21,956 nt of DNA from a virus: positions 1 through 21,956 of IMG/VR virus record IMGVR_UViG_3300017963_000802; one strand, given 5' to 3'. The notes below the pieces were generated by a model. It was not told where the DNA came from and searched no databases. It saw nothing but the letters and a program-made list of their open reading frames with translations. The position numbers and the translations under genes were made by a program. This document shows, one piece after another, positions 14,033 through 20,882 of this stretch (positions are counted from its first letter, which is position 1; every line of letters begins with the position of its first letter).

Positions 14033-14464
14033 ATGAATTCCAAGATCAACAAGCTTTTGGAGGCCATTCGGCGGCAGGTTGTAGAGGAAGAAGGCAAGGA
14101 CAAGGACGACATCACGGCGTACGGTCCGGGCGTCGCGGCCGACGTAGGTGGAGCCTCCACGGCCGACGCTGAAGCCGGCTCCGGCTCTGCGATGAACCCG
14201 ACCAACATCGGCGACACGGTGGATCAGTACATCATGACCATCGCCGATACGATCAGCATCCAGTACGACAAGACACGCGAGGAAGCGCTCAAGTTCGTGT
14301 TCGACGCGGCGACGACGCTGGCCAACGACGGCGACATCCCCGCGCCTCCAGACGATGACGCGGCTGACGAGGAAGTAGCCATCTGGCTCGGCAAGGCGAA
14401 GAGCGTCGACCTTGCGGGGCAGGTGTTGGGCAAGGCGCGGGAGATGCTCGGGAGTCAGGGATAA
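14033..14464 (+). CDS. Tagged internal-protein candidate, 143 aa
   Basis: The N-terminus MNSKINKLLEAIRRQ is a variant of the tag shared by the proteins at 18496, 18928, 19308 and 20544, and has LLE/A, an L-x-E/A site suited to a gp21-type protease. After the tag comes a Gly/Ala/Asp-rich linker (residues ~28-55) and a helical domain (TVDQYIMTIADTISIQYDK, then EEALKFVFDAATTLA). AGGAG at 14021-14025 precedes the ATG. It lies among neck and tail-completion genes, about 4.4 kb from the main tag cluster. I infer capsid targeting and trimming; the mature function is unknown. Confidence 0.75.
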   Translation: MNSKINKLLEAIRRQVVEEEGKDKDDITAYGPGVAADVGGASTADAEAGSGSAMNPTNIGDTVDQYIMTIADTISIQYDKTREEALKFVFDAATTLANDGDIPAPPDDDAADEEVAIWLGKAKSVDLAGQVLGKAREMLGSQG

Positions 14465-14467
14465 TCC

Positions 14468-15226
14468 ATGGCAGAGCCAGTCCTCGAGTCCCCAATCTCT
14501 GAGCAAGAGCGCGAAGCGTTTCTGAGGCGCGTCCGTGGTCAGGACCAGGTAGGCACGGTAGGCCTACGCGACTTCGACCAAGGCCTCGTCGAGACGATGG
14601 GGGCGTTTATCGAGGACCAGCGCTATTGGCTGAACATCGACGGCGTCGATCCTCCTCCCGGACGACCCGGCGTGCTCGTCACGTTCAGCTTTCCCGAGTC
14701 CGAGTTCAAGTCGTACGTCGTTCCGCTCGTGTTGATCCGGCGGGACGACATCTCTCCTGCTATGGAGCGCTGGCATCCAGGCACTCGGACCTACCAGACG
14801 CCGCCGCGGGACGCTCTACCCGTCAAGCTGCCCGAGGACGATACGATCTTCTCCGGAATGGAAGGGCACGACCGTCGAGAGATAGGCCATCAGGCTATGC
14901 CGTTCGACATCTCCTATACGATCTCCTGCATCGCCCACTACCGCGGGGCTATCGGCCAACGGGGACAGGTCCAGGCGGTTTTTCACCACGTACTGAAGAC
15001 CTACGGACCTTACGCGGCGGTCACGCTCTACGACAGTTTGGGGGATCCGAGGCAGTACCACACGTTTACCGAGGGCACGTCAGTACTTGACGAGCACTCC
15101 GAGATAGCAGATCGAATTATCGGGCTGGCGATCAGCATGCGCGTTGAAGCGGAGCTGGACCTCTACGAGCCTGTAACGGTCCGGACCGTCACCCAACCAC
15201 TGATTACCAACCTAACTCCCCTTTGA
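14468..15226 (+). CDS. Putative tail terminator / neck-tail joining protein, 252 aa
   Basis: Starts three bases after the previous stop (MAEPVLESPISEQEREAF). It is mixed alpha/beta: a beta segment with a conserved-looking turn (GVLVTFSFPESEFKSYVVPL), a central loop, then DISYTISCIAHYRG and a helix-strand end (DRIIGLAISMRVEAELDLYEPV). This layout resembles tail-completion or sheath-terminator proteins that cap the tail tube, and the gene lies shortly upstream of the sheath. The T4 counterpart would be gp15 or gp3. No diagnostic residues can be named, so the role rests on fold impression and position. Confidence 0.6.
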   Translation: MAEPVLESPISEQEREAFLRRVRGQDQVGTVGLRDFDQGLVETMGAFIEDQRYWLNIDGVDPPPGRPGVLVTFSFPESEFKSYVVPLVLIRRDDISPAMERWHPGTRTYQTPPRDALPVKLPEDDTIFSGMEGHDRREIGHQAMPFDISYTISCIAHYRGAIGQRGQVQAVFHHVLKTYGPYAAVTLYDSLGDPRQYHTFTEGTSVLDEHSEIADRIIGLAISMRVEAELDLYEPVTVRTVTQPLITNLTPL

Positions 15227-15260
15227 GGGATCGACGAATTTCCTGTAATGTAGGTGCGTC

Positions 15261-15623
15261 ATGGCTAAGTACTACAACCGCGGACGGGGCAACCTTCCCC
15301 TAACTCTCACTGAGGGCCGATCCACTTCGGTTCCTGGCAACTCATGGATCGAGCTGGAAGGGGCAGATCAAACCTGTCCTGCCGTAATGCGCGCCGTGCG
15401 CAAGGGCCTGCTCTACCGGCAGCCCGAATCCAAACCCAAGAAAACTTCCCCCGCGGCAGCAGAGGCGGCTCCGAAGGCTGCTCCCAAGCCGGCGGCGAAG
15501 AAGAAAGCAGAGGCAAAGACCCCAGCCACAGCAGGGGATGAGGCAGGAGCCCCCGCAGCTCCTGATCCGAAGCCTTCGACAGCGGGCAAGTCCAGAAAGA
15601 CAAGCCGAAGCTCCAAGAAGTAG
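15261..15623 (+). CDS. Small protein with H1-like Lys/Ala/Pro tail, 120 aa
   Basis: Residues 1 to ~52 form a small beta-type domain (NLPLTLTEGRSTSVPGNSWI, then CPAVMRAVRKGLL). Residues ~53-120 are Pro/Ala/Lys/Ser low complexity, ending KSRKTSRSSKK. The layout matches the protein at 10766, including a G-R-x-x-x-x-G turn and a 'CP' before a helix, which suggests distant paralogy. AGGTG lies a few bases before the ATG. TGTAAT at 15244-15249 could be a -10 element. The protein directly precedes the sheath gene. Function unknown; an acidic partner or DNA is the likely target of the tail. Confidence 0.7.
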   Translation: MAKYYNRGRGNLPLTLTEGRSTSVPGNSWIELEGADQTCPAVMRAVRKGLLYRQPESKPKKTSPAAAEAAPKAAPKPAAKKKAEAKTPATAGDEAGAPAAPDPKPSTAGKSRKTSRSSKK

Positions 15624-15666
15624 TCGCTCAACTGCTTCTCGTAGCTCTCTGTAGGAGGAAAAGATC

Positions 15667-18348
15667 ATGGCCGAGTTTCTATCGCCTGGCGTATTCATCG
15701 AAGAAGTTCCCTCAGCGGTCCAGACTGTCCAAGCCGTTTCGACGTCCAACATGGCCATTGTCGGCTATACCCCGAAGGGTCCGACCGACGAGGCAACGCT
15801 CATCACGTCGTCCATCCAGTTCGACGAAATTTTCGGCGGCATGGACGCCAACACCTTCACGGGTCACGCCGTCATGGCGTTCTTCGCGAACGGCGGCCGA
15901 CGCTGCTTCGTGGTCCGTGTCGTGCCCAGCGATTCCGTGGAGGCGGACGTCGACATCCTGAGTCGGGTCTACAACCAGTGGATCAACGAGGGCACTGCTT
16001 CAGCCGACCAGCAATTTACGGACTCGGCGCCGGGCACGCCGGCAGACCTCAACACGACCATCGCGGCTTACAACGGCAACGCGACGCCGGCCGGCACCAA
16101 CATGGGCATCGAGATCAGGTGGCGCGGCGCCGGCACTCCGGTCACTACGGAGGCTGTGCGCAACCGCGACGACTCGGCCGATGTGGCTCAGGTAGGCGCC
16201 CCGACTCCCCTACAGTCGTACGAGTTTCGGGTCGATCCTTCATCCCTACCAGCTCTTGCCGAGGGCGACTACAAGCAGTTCGTTGTCGATCCTTCTGACG
16301 ACTTCGTGCTTAACACTGATCCCACCGGAGGCGCCGCTCTCCTATTCACAGTTCCAGCACCGACTGCCGGAACTGTAGGAACGGTCACGACTGCGCAGGG
16401 CTCCGTATGCACCTTCGACTTCGCGACCGGCTACGGTTCTGTGAAGTTTGCGGGGACGGAGGAGGTGGTAGTCGGAGGTGATGCCATCACGATAACCTGC
16501 GACTACACGCCGACCACGGTGTCCTGGAAGATCAGAGACGACGGTGCCGGCAACCTCGAAGATGTCGTCGCGGGCTCTCTGAGCGGCAGCGGCGCGGACA
16601 CCATCAACTACAACGACGGCACCTACGACTTCGAGACGGGCGCCACTACGGCCATCCCGCACGAAGGTGCTCCGCTTCTCGCCGACTACTACTACCAGAT
16701 CTGGGATTGCGACCCCATCTCCAATGGAGCGTGGGCCAACGAAATGCAGGTCCGCGTCAGCGGCAACCTCGACTACTTCACTGTGGCTACCCAGAGCTAC
16801 TCCAGACACGACTTTGCCGTGCTGCAGTACAACTCCGGAACCGGCGAGTACGACGTGACCGAGACCTATGAGGCTCTCGACTTCACCGACTCGACGTCCA
16901 CGCAGTACTTCCCTGATGTGGTCAACGAGCTGTCAGATCTCATCTCCGTCACGACTCCGGGCGGGGACGCCTATCCAGGCAGCCTCGACGGATGGGCCTA
17001 CACGTCCTACTTCGGCGGCGGTGACGAAGACAACACAGCAGGAAACTCGACGTTCGGCGGCACGCAGATCATCCCGGCGGCGATCAACGACTTCAGCGTC
17101 GGCGCTCGGGCGTGCACCATCAACTACACGGGCACGACCAGCGGCGCGCTCACCATCACCGACGACGGCTCCGGCGGCCTGACCGGCTCGGTCGATCCGG
17201 CCTACGCCACGGTCGTCACGGTCGGCGGCGTGACGCTTCAGCCGAATACCATCGACTACGACACAGGCTACGTCAATTTCAAGACGCTCGAGACCATCGA
17301 AGGCGGCACGCTCATCAGCGCCACCTTCTACGTGGAGGCTGAGGAAACTTCCAACACCGACCAGTTCGGCGACGCCAACAAGCGCTTCACCGACTCCGAT
17401 GCGGTGGTGCACTTCCTGGCCGGCGACAACGGCACGTTCACCACGGGTACCTACAGCCGCGCGGAGTTCACCAACCCGACGCTGCAGGCCTCCAAGCGTG
17501 GCCTGTACGCGCTGGACGAGGTAGACGAGCTGCTCAACGTCATCATCCCCGACTTCGCCGGAGATGTGACGGTGACGGGCGACCTGCTCGACTACGCGGC
17601 GAGTCGTGCGAACCTGCCGAGCGGTGGAGATCGCTTCATCATCCTGACGGTGCCTCTCGGCTCCGACCCACAGGAAGCGGTGGATTGGTTCCGCTACGAC
17701 CTCGGACGGTTCAGCAAGTGGGCCGCGCTGTACTGGCCGTGGATCAACGTCGCCGACCCGTTGGTCGACGGCCGCACGCTCACCATGCCTCCCATGGGCC
17801 ACATCGCAGGCATCTACGCTCGGACCGACAACAACAAGTCGGTGGGCAAGGCTCCGGCCGGAACGGTGGACGGCGCGCTGAACTGGCTCACGGGCCTCGA
17901 GTACATTTCGACGCAGGGCGAGCGCGACTACGTCTACCCGAACAAGATCAACCCGCTCATCAGCTCACCTCAGACGGGGCTGGCTGTATGGGGCGCGCGT
18001 ACCATCTCGTCCGAGAGCGAGTGGAGGTACGTACACGCGCGGCGGTTGTTCATGTTCATGGAGAAGAGCATCTACAACTCGACGGCCTGGATCGTCTTCG
18101 AGAACAACGGCCCGCAGCTGTGGGCGAAGATCAAGGGACAGATCGACGGATTCATGTCCGGCCTGTTCTCCGCAGGCTTGTTCTACGGGACGTCGGCATC
18201 GCAGGCGTACTTCGTCATCTGCGACAGCTCCAACAACACCACGTCCACCATCGAGGCAGGACAGGTCATCATCGACGTCGGCGCGGCGCCGAACCGGCCT
18301 GCAGAATTTGTGCGCTTCAGATTTCAGCAGGCAACGATCGCAGCCTAA
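15667..18348 (+). CDS. Tail sheath protein, T4 gp18-like, with beta-module insertions
   Basis: An 893-residue contractile sheath subunit, much longer than T4 gp18 (about 660). The N-terminus MAEFLSPGVFIEEVPSAV and the following TSNMAIVGYTPKGPTD are typical of sheath proteins, as is the C-terminal region (INPLISSPQTGLAVWGART near 761-779, then RRLFMFMEKSI, AEFVRFRFQQATIAA). Residues ~110-560 hold extra beta-rich material with repeated motifs: RDDGAGN (290-296) with TINYNDG (312-318), TDDGSGG (498-504) with TIDYDTG (528-534), and FDFATG near 250-255. These match a motif in the capsid insertion. AGGAGG precedes the ATG. A terminator follows at 18410, and no tail tube gene is recognised after it. 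Confidence 0.93.
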   Translation: MAEFLSPGVFIEEVPSAVQTVQAVSTSNMAIVGYTPKGPTDEATLITSSIQFDEIFGGMDANTFTGHAVMAFFANGGRRCFVVRVVPSDSVEADVDILSRVYNQWINEGTASADQQFTDSAPGTPADLNTTIAAYNGNATPAGTNMGIEIRWRGAGTPVTTEAVRNRDDSADVAQVGAPTPLQSYEFRVDPSSLPALAEGDYKQFVVDPSDDFVLNTDPTGGAALLFTVPAPTAGTVGTVTTAQGSVCTFDFATGYGSVKFAGTEEVVVGGDAITITCDYTPTTVSWKIRDDGAGNLEDVVAGSLSGSGADTINYNDGTYDFETGATTAIPHEGAPLLADYYYQIWDCDPISNGAWANEMQVRVSGNLDYFTVATQSYSRHDFAVLQYNSGTGEYDVTETYEALDFTDSTSTQYFPDVVNELSDLISVTTPGGDAYPGSLDGWAYTSYFGGGDEDNTAGNSTFGGTQIIPAAINDFSVGARACTINYTGTTSGALTITDDGSGGLTGSVDPAYATVVTVGGVTLQPNTIDYDTGYVNFKTLETIEGGTLISATFYVEAEETSNTDQFGDANKRFTDSDAVVHFLAGDNGTFTTGTYSRAEFTNPTLQASKRGLYALDEVDELLNVIIPDFAGDVTVTGDLLDYAASRANLPSGGDRFIILTVPLGSDPQEAVDWFRYDLGRFSKWAALYWPWINVADPLVDGRTLTMPPMGHIAGIYARTDNNKSVGKAPAGTVDGALNWLTGLEYISTQGERDYVYPNKINPLISSPQTGLAVWGARTISSESEWRYVHARRLFMFMEKSIYNSTAWIVFENNGPQLWAKIKGQIDGFMSGLFSAGLFYGTSASQAYFVICDSSNNTTSTIEAGQVIIDVGAAPNRPAEFVRFRFQQATIAA

Positions 18349-18409
18349 TGATTCCGCGTACTTAGCGCGGTTTAGTTAGGATTCAGTTACCACTAAGCAA
18401 CTAAAGATA

Positions 18410-18449
18410 GGCGTTGTCTACCTCTCGTGGGCAACGCCTTCGTTTCTTT
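18410..18449 (+). terminator. Intrinsic terminator after the tail sheath gene
   Basis: GGCGTTGTCTAC (18410-18421) pairs with GTGGGCAACGCC (18427-18438): twelve pairs, two of them G-U, with a five-base loop. The U-rich TTCGTTTCTTT follows. It separates the sheath transcript from the tagged-protein cluster. Confidence 0.85.
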
Positions 18450-18469
18450 GGGGGGATCGAGCAGCGGCC

Positions 18470-18475
18470 TAAACT
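18470..18475 (+). promoter_or_regulatory. Candidate -10 element before the tagged-protein cluster
   Basis: TAAACT, with TTGGGG at 18448-18453 as a weak -35 sixteen bases away. Transcription from about 18482 would give a short leader with the GGAGG site of the gene at 18496. Listed mainly because it lies between a terminator and a new gene cluster. Confidence 0.25.
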
Positions 18476-18495
18476 GTGGTAGGTTGGAGGGCGAT

Positions 18496-18552
18496 ATGAA
18501 CAAGCGCATCAATCGGTTGTTGGAGGGCATTCGGCGCGAGCTTGGCGAGGCC
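18496..18552 (+). repeat. 57-bp tag-coding direct repeat, copy 1
   Basis: First of three near-identical 57-base segments (others at 18928-18984 and 19308-19364), each beginning at a start codon. Across the three copies five positions vary, all third codon positions and all synonymous. Confidence 0.9.
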
Positions 18553-18921
18553 GAGACGAAGTCAGACATCAAGGCAGCCATCAAGGCGGCTTGGGCGAAG
18601 GTGAAGGCGGGGGAGAAGCTGAGCAGGACGGACAAGATCGCCCTAGTGGTCGAGGCCATCTTCAAGTCCGAGAAGCGCCCGGCTTTCAACATGGAAACTG
18701 CGGCGGGCCGCTCGCCGCTGACTCTGAACCAGTTCTCTTCGATTGCCCGCAACAACTTAGAGCAGATTAACAACTGGCTTGGGGTGTTGGGGGCCAAGTT
18801 TGCTCCCTATCGCTACAGGGATCCAAGTGTTTACAAGAGCGGTGCGGGGGCTTTCGGCAGGGCTGGTGGAGGGCGCGTATCTCGGAAGGACTCAGCAAAC
18901 CTCTTGCGACGCGTAGGTTGA
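18496..18921 (+). CDS. Tagged internal-protein candidate A, 141 aa
   Basis: The start is ATG 18496, with GGAGG at 18486-18490; the frame is open upstream but that part overlaps the terminator. The N-terminus is the shared 19-residue tag MNKRINRLLEGIRRELGEA, with LLE/G and LGE/A as possible prohead-protease sites. The remainder is basic and helical (IKAAIKAAWAKVKAGEKLS, LNQFSSIARNNLEQINNWL), with a glycine-rich C-terminal stretch (KSGAGAFGRAGGGRVSRK). No domain is recognised. It is the first gene of the cluster and is followed six bases later by the next tagged gene. I infer packaging into the capsid and ejection with the DNA. Confidence 0.8.
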   Translation: MNKRINRLLEGIRRELGEAETKSDIKAAIKAAWAKVKAGEKLSRTDKIALVVEAIFKSEKRPAFNMETAAGRSPLTLNQFSSIARNNLEQINNWLGVLGAKFAPYRYRDPSVYKSGAGAFGRAGGGRVSRKDSANLLRRVG

Positions 18922-18927
18922 GGAACA

Positions 18928-18984
18928 ATGAACAAGCGAATCAATCGGTTGTTGGAGGGCATACGTCGCGAGCTTGGCGAGGCC
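18928..18984 (+). repeat. 57-bp tag-coding direct repeat, copy 2
   Basis: Differs from copy 1 at three bases and from copy 3 at three bases, all silent. Confidence 0.9.
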
Positions 18985-19308
18985 GTGGAGAAGATCAAGC
19001 CGAAGGACGTGGAGGAGTTCGCGGAGGTTGAGGACACCATCAAGTCTCTCATAAAGGGACAATACGGCGGCCATCCTCCCAACTCGATGGACTTCAAGAA
19101 GATCGCAGCGCGCTGTCCGATGTCGGCCGCTAGGATGCGCAGCTTGATCAAGCGCTACCCGAAGACGGTAGCTTCTTGGTTCGGCGGTAAGGATCTCGAC
19201 TTTGAGAAGGCGGCGCCCGCGAAGGGCAGCGGAGCTTATGTCAAGCCGTTCACTCATGTGGTCCGACCCAGCAAGGCGACAGCGGCTTACTTCAGTGTGG
19301 TGAAGTGA
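18928..19308 (+). CDS. Tagged internal-protein candidate B, 126 aa
   Basis: Begins with the identical 19-residue tag, then a charged helical segment (KPKDVEEFAEVEDTIKSLI), a region that could be a helix-turn-helix (MDFKKIAARCPMSAARMRSL followed by IKRYPKTVASWFGG), and a basic Pro/Ala-rich end. GAGGA just before the ATG overlaps the previous stop region. Its own TGA shares a base with the next ATG. No family is recognised. A DNA-binding effector is possible but rests only on the helix-turn-helix impression. Confidence 0.8.
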   Translation: MNKRINRLLEGIRRELGEAVEKIKPKDVEEFAEVEDTIKSLIKGQYGGHPPNSMDFKKIAARCPMSAARMRSLIKRYPKTVASWFGGKDLDFEKAAPAKGSGAYVKPFTHVVRPSKATAAYFSVVK

Positions 19309-19364
19309 TGAACAAGCGCATCAACCGGTTGTTGGAGGGCATACGTCGCGAGCTTGGCGAGGCT
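19308..19364 (+). repeat. 57-bp tag-coding direct repeat, copy 3
   Basis: Same reading frame start as copies 1 and 2; the only changes are silent (for example Asn AAC, Ala GCT). Confidence 0.9.
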
Positions 19365-19604
19365 CCGGTCGACAACTCTGCGAGTGTGGGTAAGACGATC
19401 AAGATCGGAAACCGCAAGCAGGTGGTGACGCGCGACTACGTCTCAGACACTTCGGGCGCTCGAGTCATCCAGTACAAGGACAAGAAGGGTCGTACTCGGA
19501 GCATCTCTCAGCGGAAGGGCAGCGATGCTTGGTTTGGGGACATGCCCGGGAAGGGCGCGGTGAAGGTCGACCTTTCTGCGTTGGGCGAGGCGAAGAGGGT
19601 ATGA
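19308..19604 (+). CDS. Tagged internal-protein candidate C, 98 aa
   Basis: ATG 19308 overlaps the last base of the previous TGA; a GTG one codon earlier is a less likely start. After the 19-residue tag comes a small basic, beta-rich domain (SVGKTIKIGNRKQVVTRDYV, then ARVIQYKDKKGRTRSISQR) and the end VDLSALGEAKRV, which repeats an LGE/A motif. The pattern of short strands and basic turns could be an SH3-like or other small beta barrel, which is inference. The stop overlaps the ATG of the next gene, so the cluster is translationally chained. Confidence 0.8.
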   Translation: MNKRINRLLEGIRRELGEAPVDNSASVGKTIKIGNRKQVVTRDYVSDTSGARVIQYKDKKGRTRSISQRKGSDAWFGDMPGKGAVKVDLSALGEAKRV

Positions 19605-20095
19605 CTCTGGGCAAGCTGCTAGCGGAGCTGCGGGGCGAGCTGGAGGAAGCTGCTAAGAGGTGGCAGGACCTTCCGGCCGACGTGTTCATAAAGATCAGCA
19701 GCTCTCGCGGCGGCTTCGTGGTGGAGTTCACGGCAGCGGACGGCTCGAGCGAGGCCAGCCTGACGGGGAGTGTGGAGTGCGAGCCGGCCGATTCGGAGTG
19801 CGGTGACGTCTACGAGGTTACGGTCTCGGAGGCTCCGCGGGGCTGGGGACCTTTGTTGTACGACGTGGCGATGGAGCACGCGCATCCGCGGGGGCTGATA
19901 GCGGATCGCTTCGAGGTTACGCGCGCTGCTCGGAAGTTGTGGGGGGTTTACTTTAGGAAGCGCTCGGACGTAACGAAGCGCGAGCTTGGTCCGGACTGCG
20001 AGGCGGGCACGTGGGACGAGGCTTTGAACCATGCCTACTACAAGGCGCCGAAGATCGTTCCTGCGGCGAAAGCTGCGGGCAAGCTAATCGAGTAA
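19601..20095 (+). CDS. GNAT-like protein with a divergent tag, 164 aa
   Basis: The start is ATG 19601, overlapping the previous stop (ATGA). The N-terminus MTLGKLLAELRGELEEA aligns with the end of the common tag (LLxx[IL]RxELxEA) and has LEE/A as a possible cut site. The core has beta strands (VFIKISSSRGGFVVEFTAA) and YEVTVSEAPRGWGPLLYDVA (71-90), which resembles GNAT motif A: a strand, then a glycine turn, then a helix. The following DR-x-x-V-x-x-A-x-x-x-W-x-x-Y pattern (102-117) and RSDV (121-124) occur in phage proteins of this kind as I recall. Acetyltransferase activity is not established. I infer a capsid-delivered enzyme-like protein. Confidence 0.75.
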   Translation: MTLGKLLAELRGELEEAAKRWQDLPADVFIKISSSRGGFVVEFTAADGSSEASLTGSVECEPADSECGDVYEVTVSEAPRGWGPLLYDVAMEHAHPRGLIADRFEVTRAARKLWGVYFRKRSDVTKRELGPDCEAGTWDEALNHAYYKAPKIVPAAKAAGKLIE

Positions 20096-20098
20096 GCT

Positions 20099-20551
20099 AT
20101 GGCAGACGCACCAAAGACTCCGGCTCCTACTCCGGGGGACAAGGCGGAGAAGGCGGTAGAGGTAGCGGGCAAGTTATCGGCGGTGGTGAAGGATCACCAG
20201 CACCAACCGAACAAGTTCGTTGAAGTGATCAGCCAACTTTCGGAGGTCATCACGACGCACGGGATGGCGCCGACGATACTGAGCTGCGGGATCGTCTTTT
20301 CGTTCTTCGCGCTCTTTCGTCCCGAGGGTAAGCCAGCCTACGCGATGTACGGCGGACTGGGGCTCGGGGTGGTGTTGATCCTCGTCGGGGTTTTGCTGCA
20401 CTTGTGGAAGACTTCGCGCGAGAAGCCTCGGACGATGGCGCCGCCTCCGCCGTTGGACCCTCAGTTTGTGGAGACGCTAGATCTATTTCGTCGGATAGTG
20501 GCGCATCATACGACAGCGGATCGAGGAGAAGGACCGCAGGCTGATGAATAG
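20099..20551 (+). CDS. Two-transmembrane-segment protein, 150 aa
   Basis: Starts three bases after the previous stop. The N-terminal ~50 residues are soluble, Pro/Lys-rich then helical. Two hydrophobic segments follow at ~55-73 (MAPTILSCGIVFSFFALF) and ~81-103 (YGGLGLGVVLILVGVLLHLW), joined by a short RPEGKP loop. A cytosolic Pro-rich linker and helix end the protein. It lacks the tag. A holin is possible from topology, but there is no endolysin nearby. Another option is a membrane protein acting with the ejected proteins at entry. It overlaps the next gene by eight bases. Confidence 0.75.
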   Translation: MADAPKTPAPTPGDKAEKAVEVAGKLSAVVKDHQHQPNKFVEVISQLSEVITTHGMAPTILSCGIVFSFFALFRPEGKPAYAMYGGLGLGVVLILVGVLLHLWKTSREKPRTMAPPPPLDPQFVETLDLFRRIVAHHTTADRGEGPQADE

Positions 20552-20882
20552 GAAGATCAACCGATTGCTAGAGAGCGTTCGGCGGGCGTTGCAGGTGGAG
20601 TTGGCGGACATGCCTTCGGAGGACCTGGCGCGTCGGGTGGGGGACGAGATCGGAGTGGACTGGGACGAGATTCCGATTGGGGAGTTCCGGATGGGGCTGG
20701 CGGTCGAGCTGGAGCACGGGAAGATCGACCCTCAGACGAACGTCTCGGACGACGACTGGATTATCACGGGCAAGATCGCCCTGGCGCATTTGAAGGAATT
20801 CGGCGACTACTACACGAGGCTTATCAAGGTCGAGCCGGAGATCGAGAAGCTGAGAGCGCAGTTGTCTTCAGCGCGGGACTAG
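20544..20882 (+). CDS. Tagged DUF5661 protein, 112 aa
   Basis: The N-terminus MNRKINRLLESVRRALQ is a clear tag variant with LLE/S. Residues ~28-100 match DUF5661: GVDWDEIPIGEFRMGLAVEL (37-56), EHGKIDP, NVSDDDWIITGKIALAHLKE, FGDYYTRL. DUF5661 is a small helical domain of unknown function found in phages and bacteria; its His and acidic residues (ELEHG, AHLKEF) are intact here. The ATG lies inside the end of the previous gene, with AGGAGAAGGA upstream. I infer a DUF5661 domain delivered with the virion. What it does is unknown. Confidence 0.85.
   Translation: MNRKINRLLESVRRALQVELADMPSEDLARRVGDEIGVDWDEIPIGEFRMGLAVELEHGKIDPQTNVSDDDWIITGKIALAHLKEFGDYYTRLIKVEPEIEKLRAQLSSARD

Noticed and set aside
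16933-17802. A 289-residue open frame on the - strand
   Set aside because: Antisense to the tail sheath gene; no motif or start signal supports it.
18427-18495. Extended start for the first tagged protein
   Set aside because: It begins inside the terminator hairpin, and ATG 18496 has GGAGG upstream and the shared tag.
18496-19364. CRISPR-like array
   Set aside because: The three repeats are 57 bases, irregularly spaced and each starts a protein gene, so they are coding tags.
19529-19600. Extended start for the GNAT-like protein
   Set aside because: It lies inside the previous tagged gene in another frame; ATG 19601 overlaps that gene's stop as elsewhere in the cluster.
20099-20551. Firm annotation as holin
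   Set aside because: Two membrane segments fit, but there is no endolysin or spanin gene nearby and the soluble N- and C-terminal parts are longer than in most small holins.
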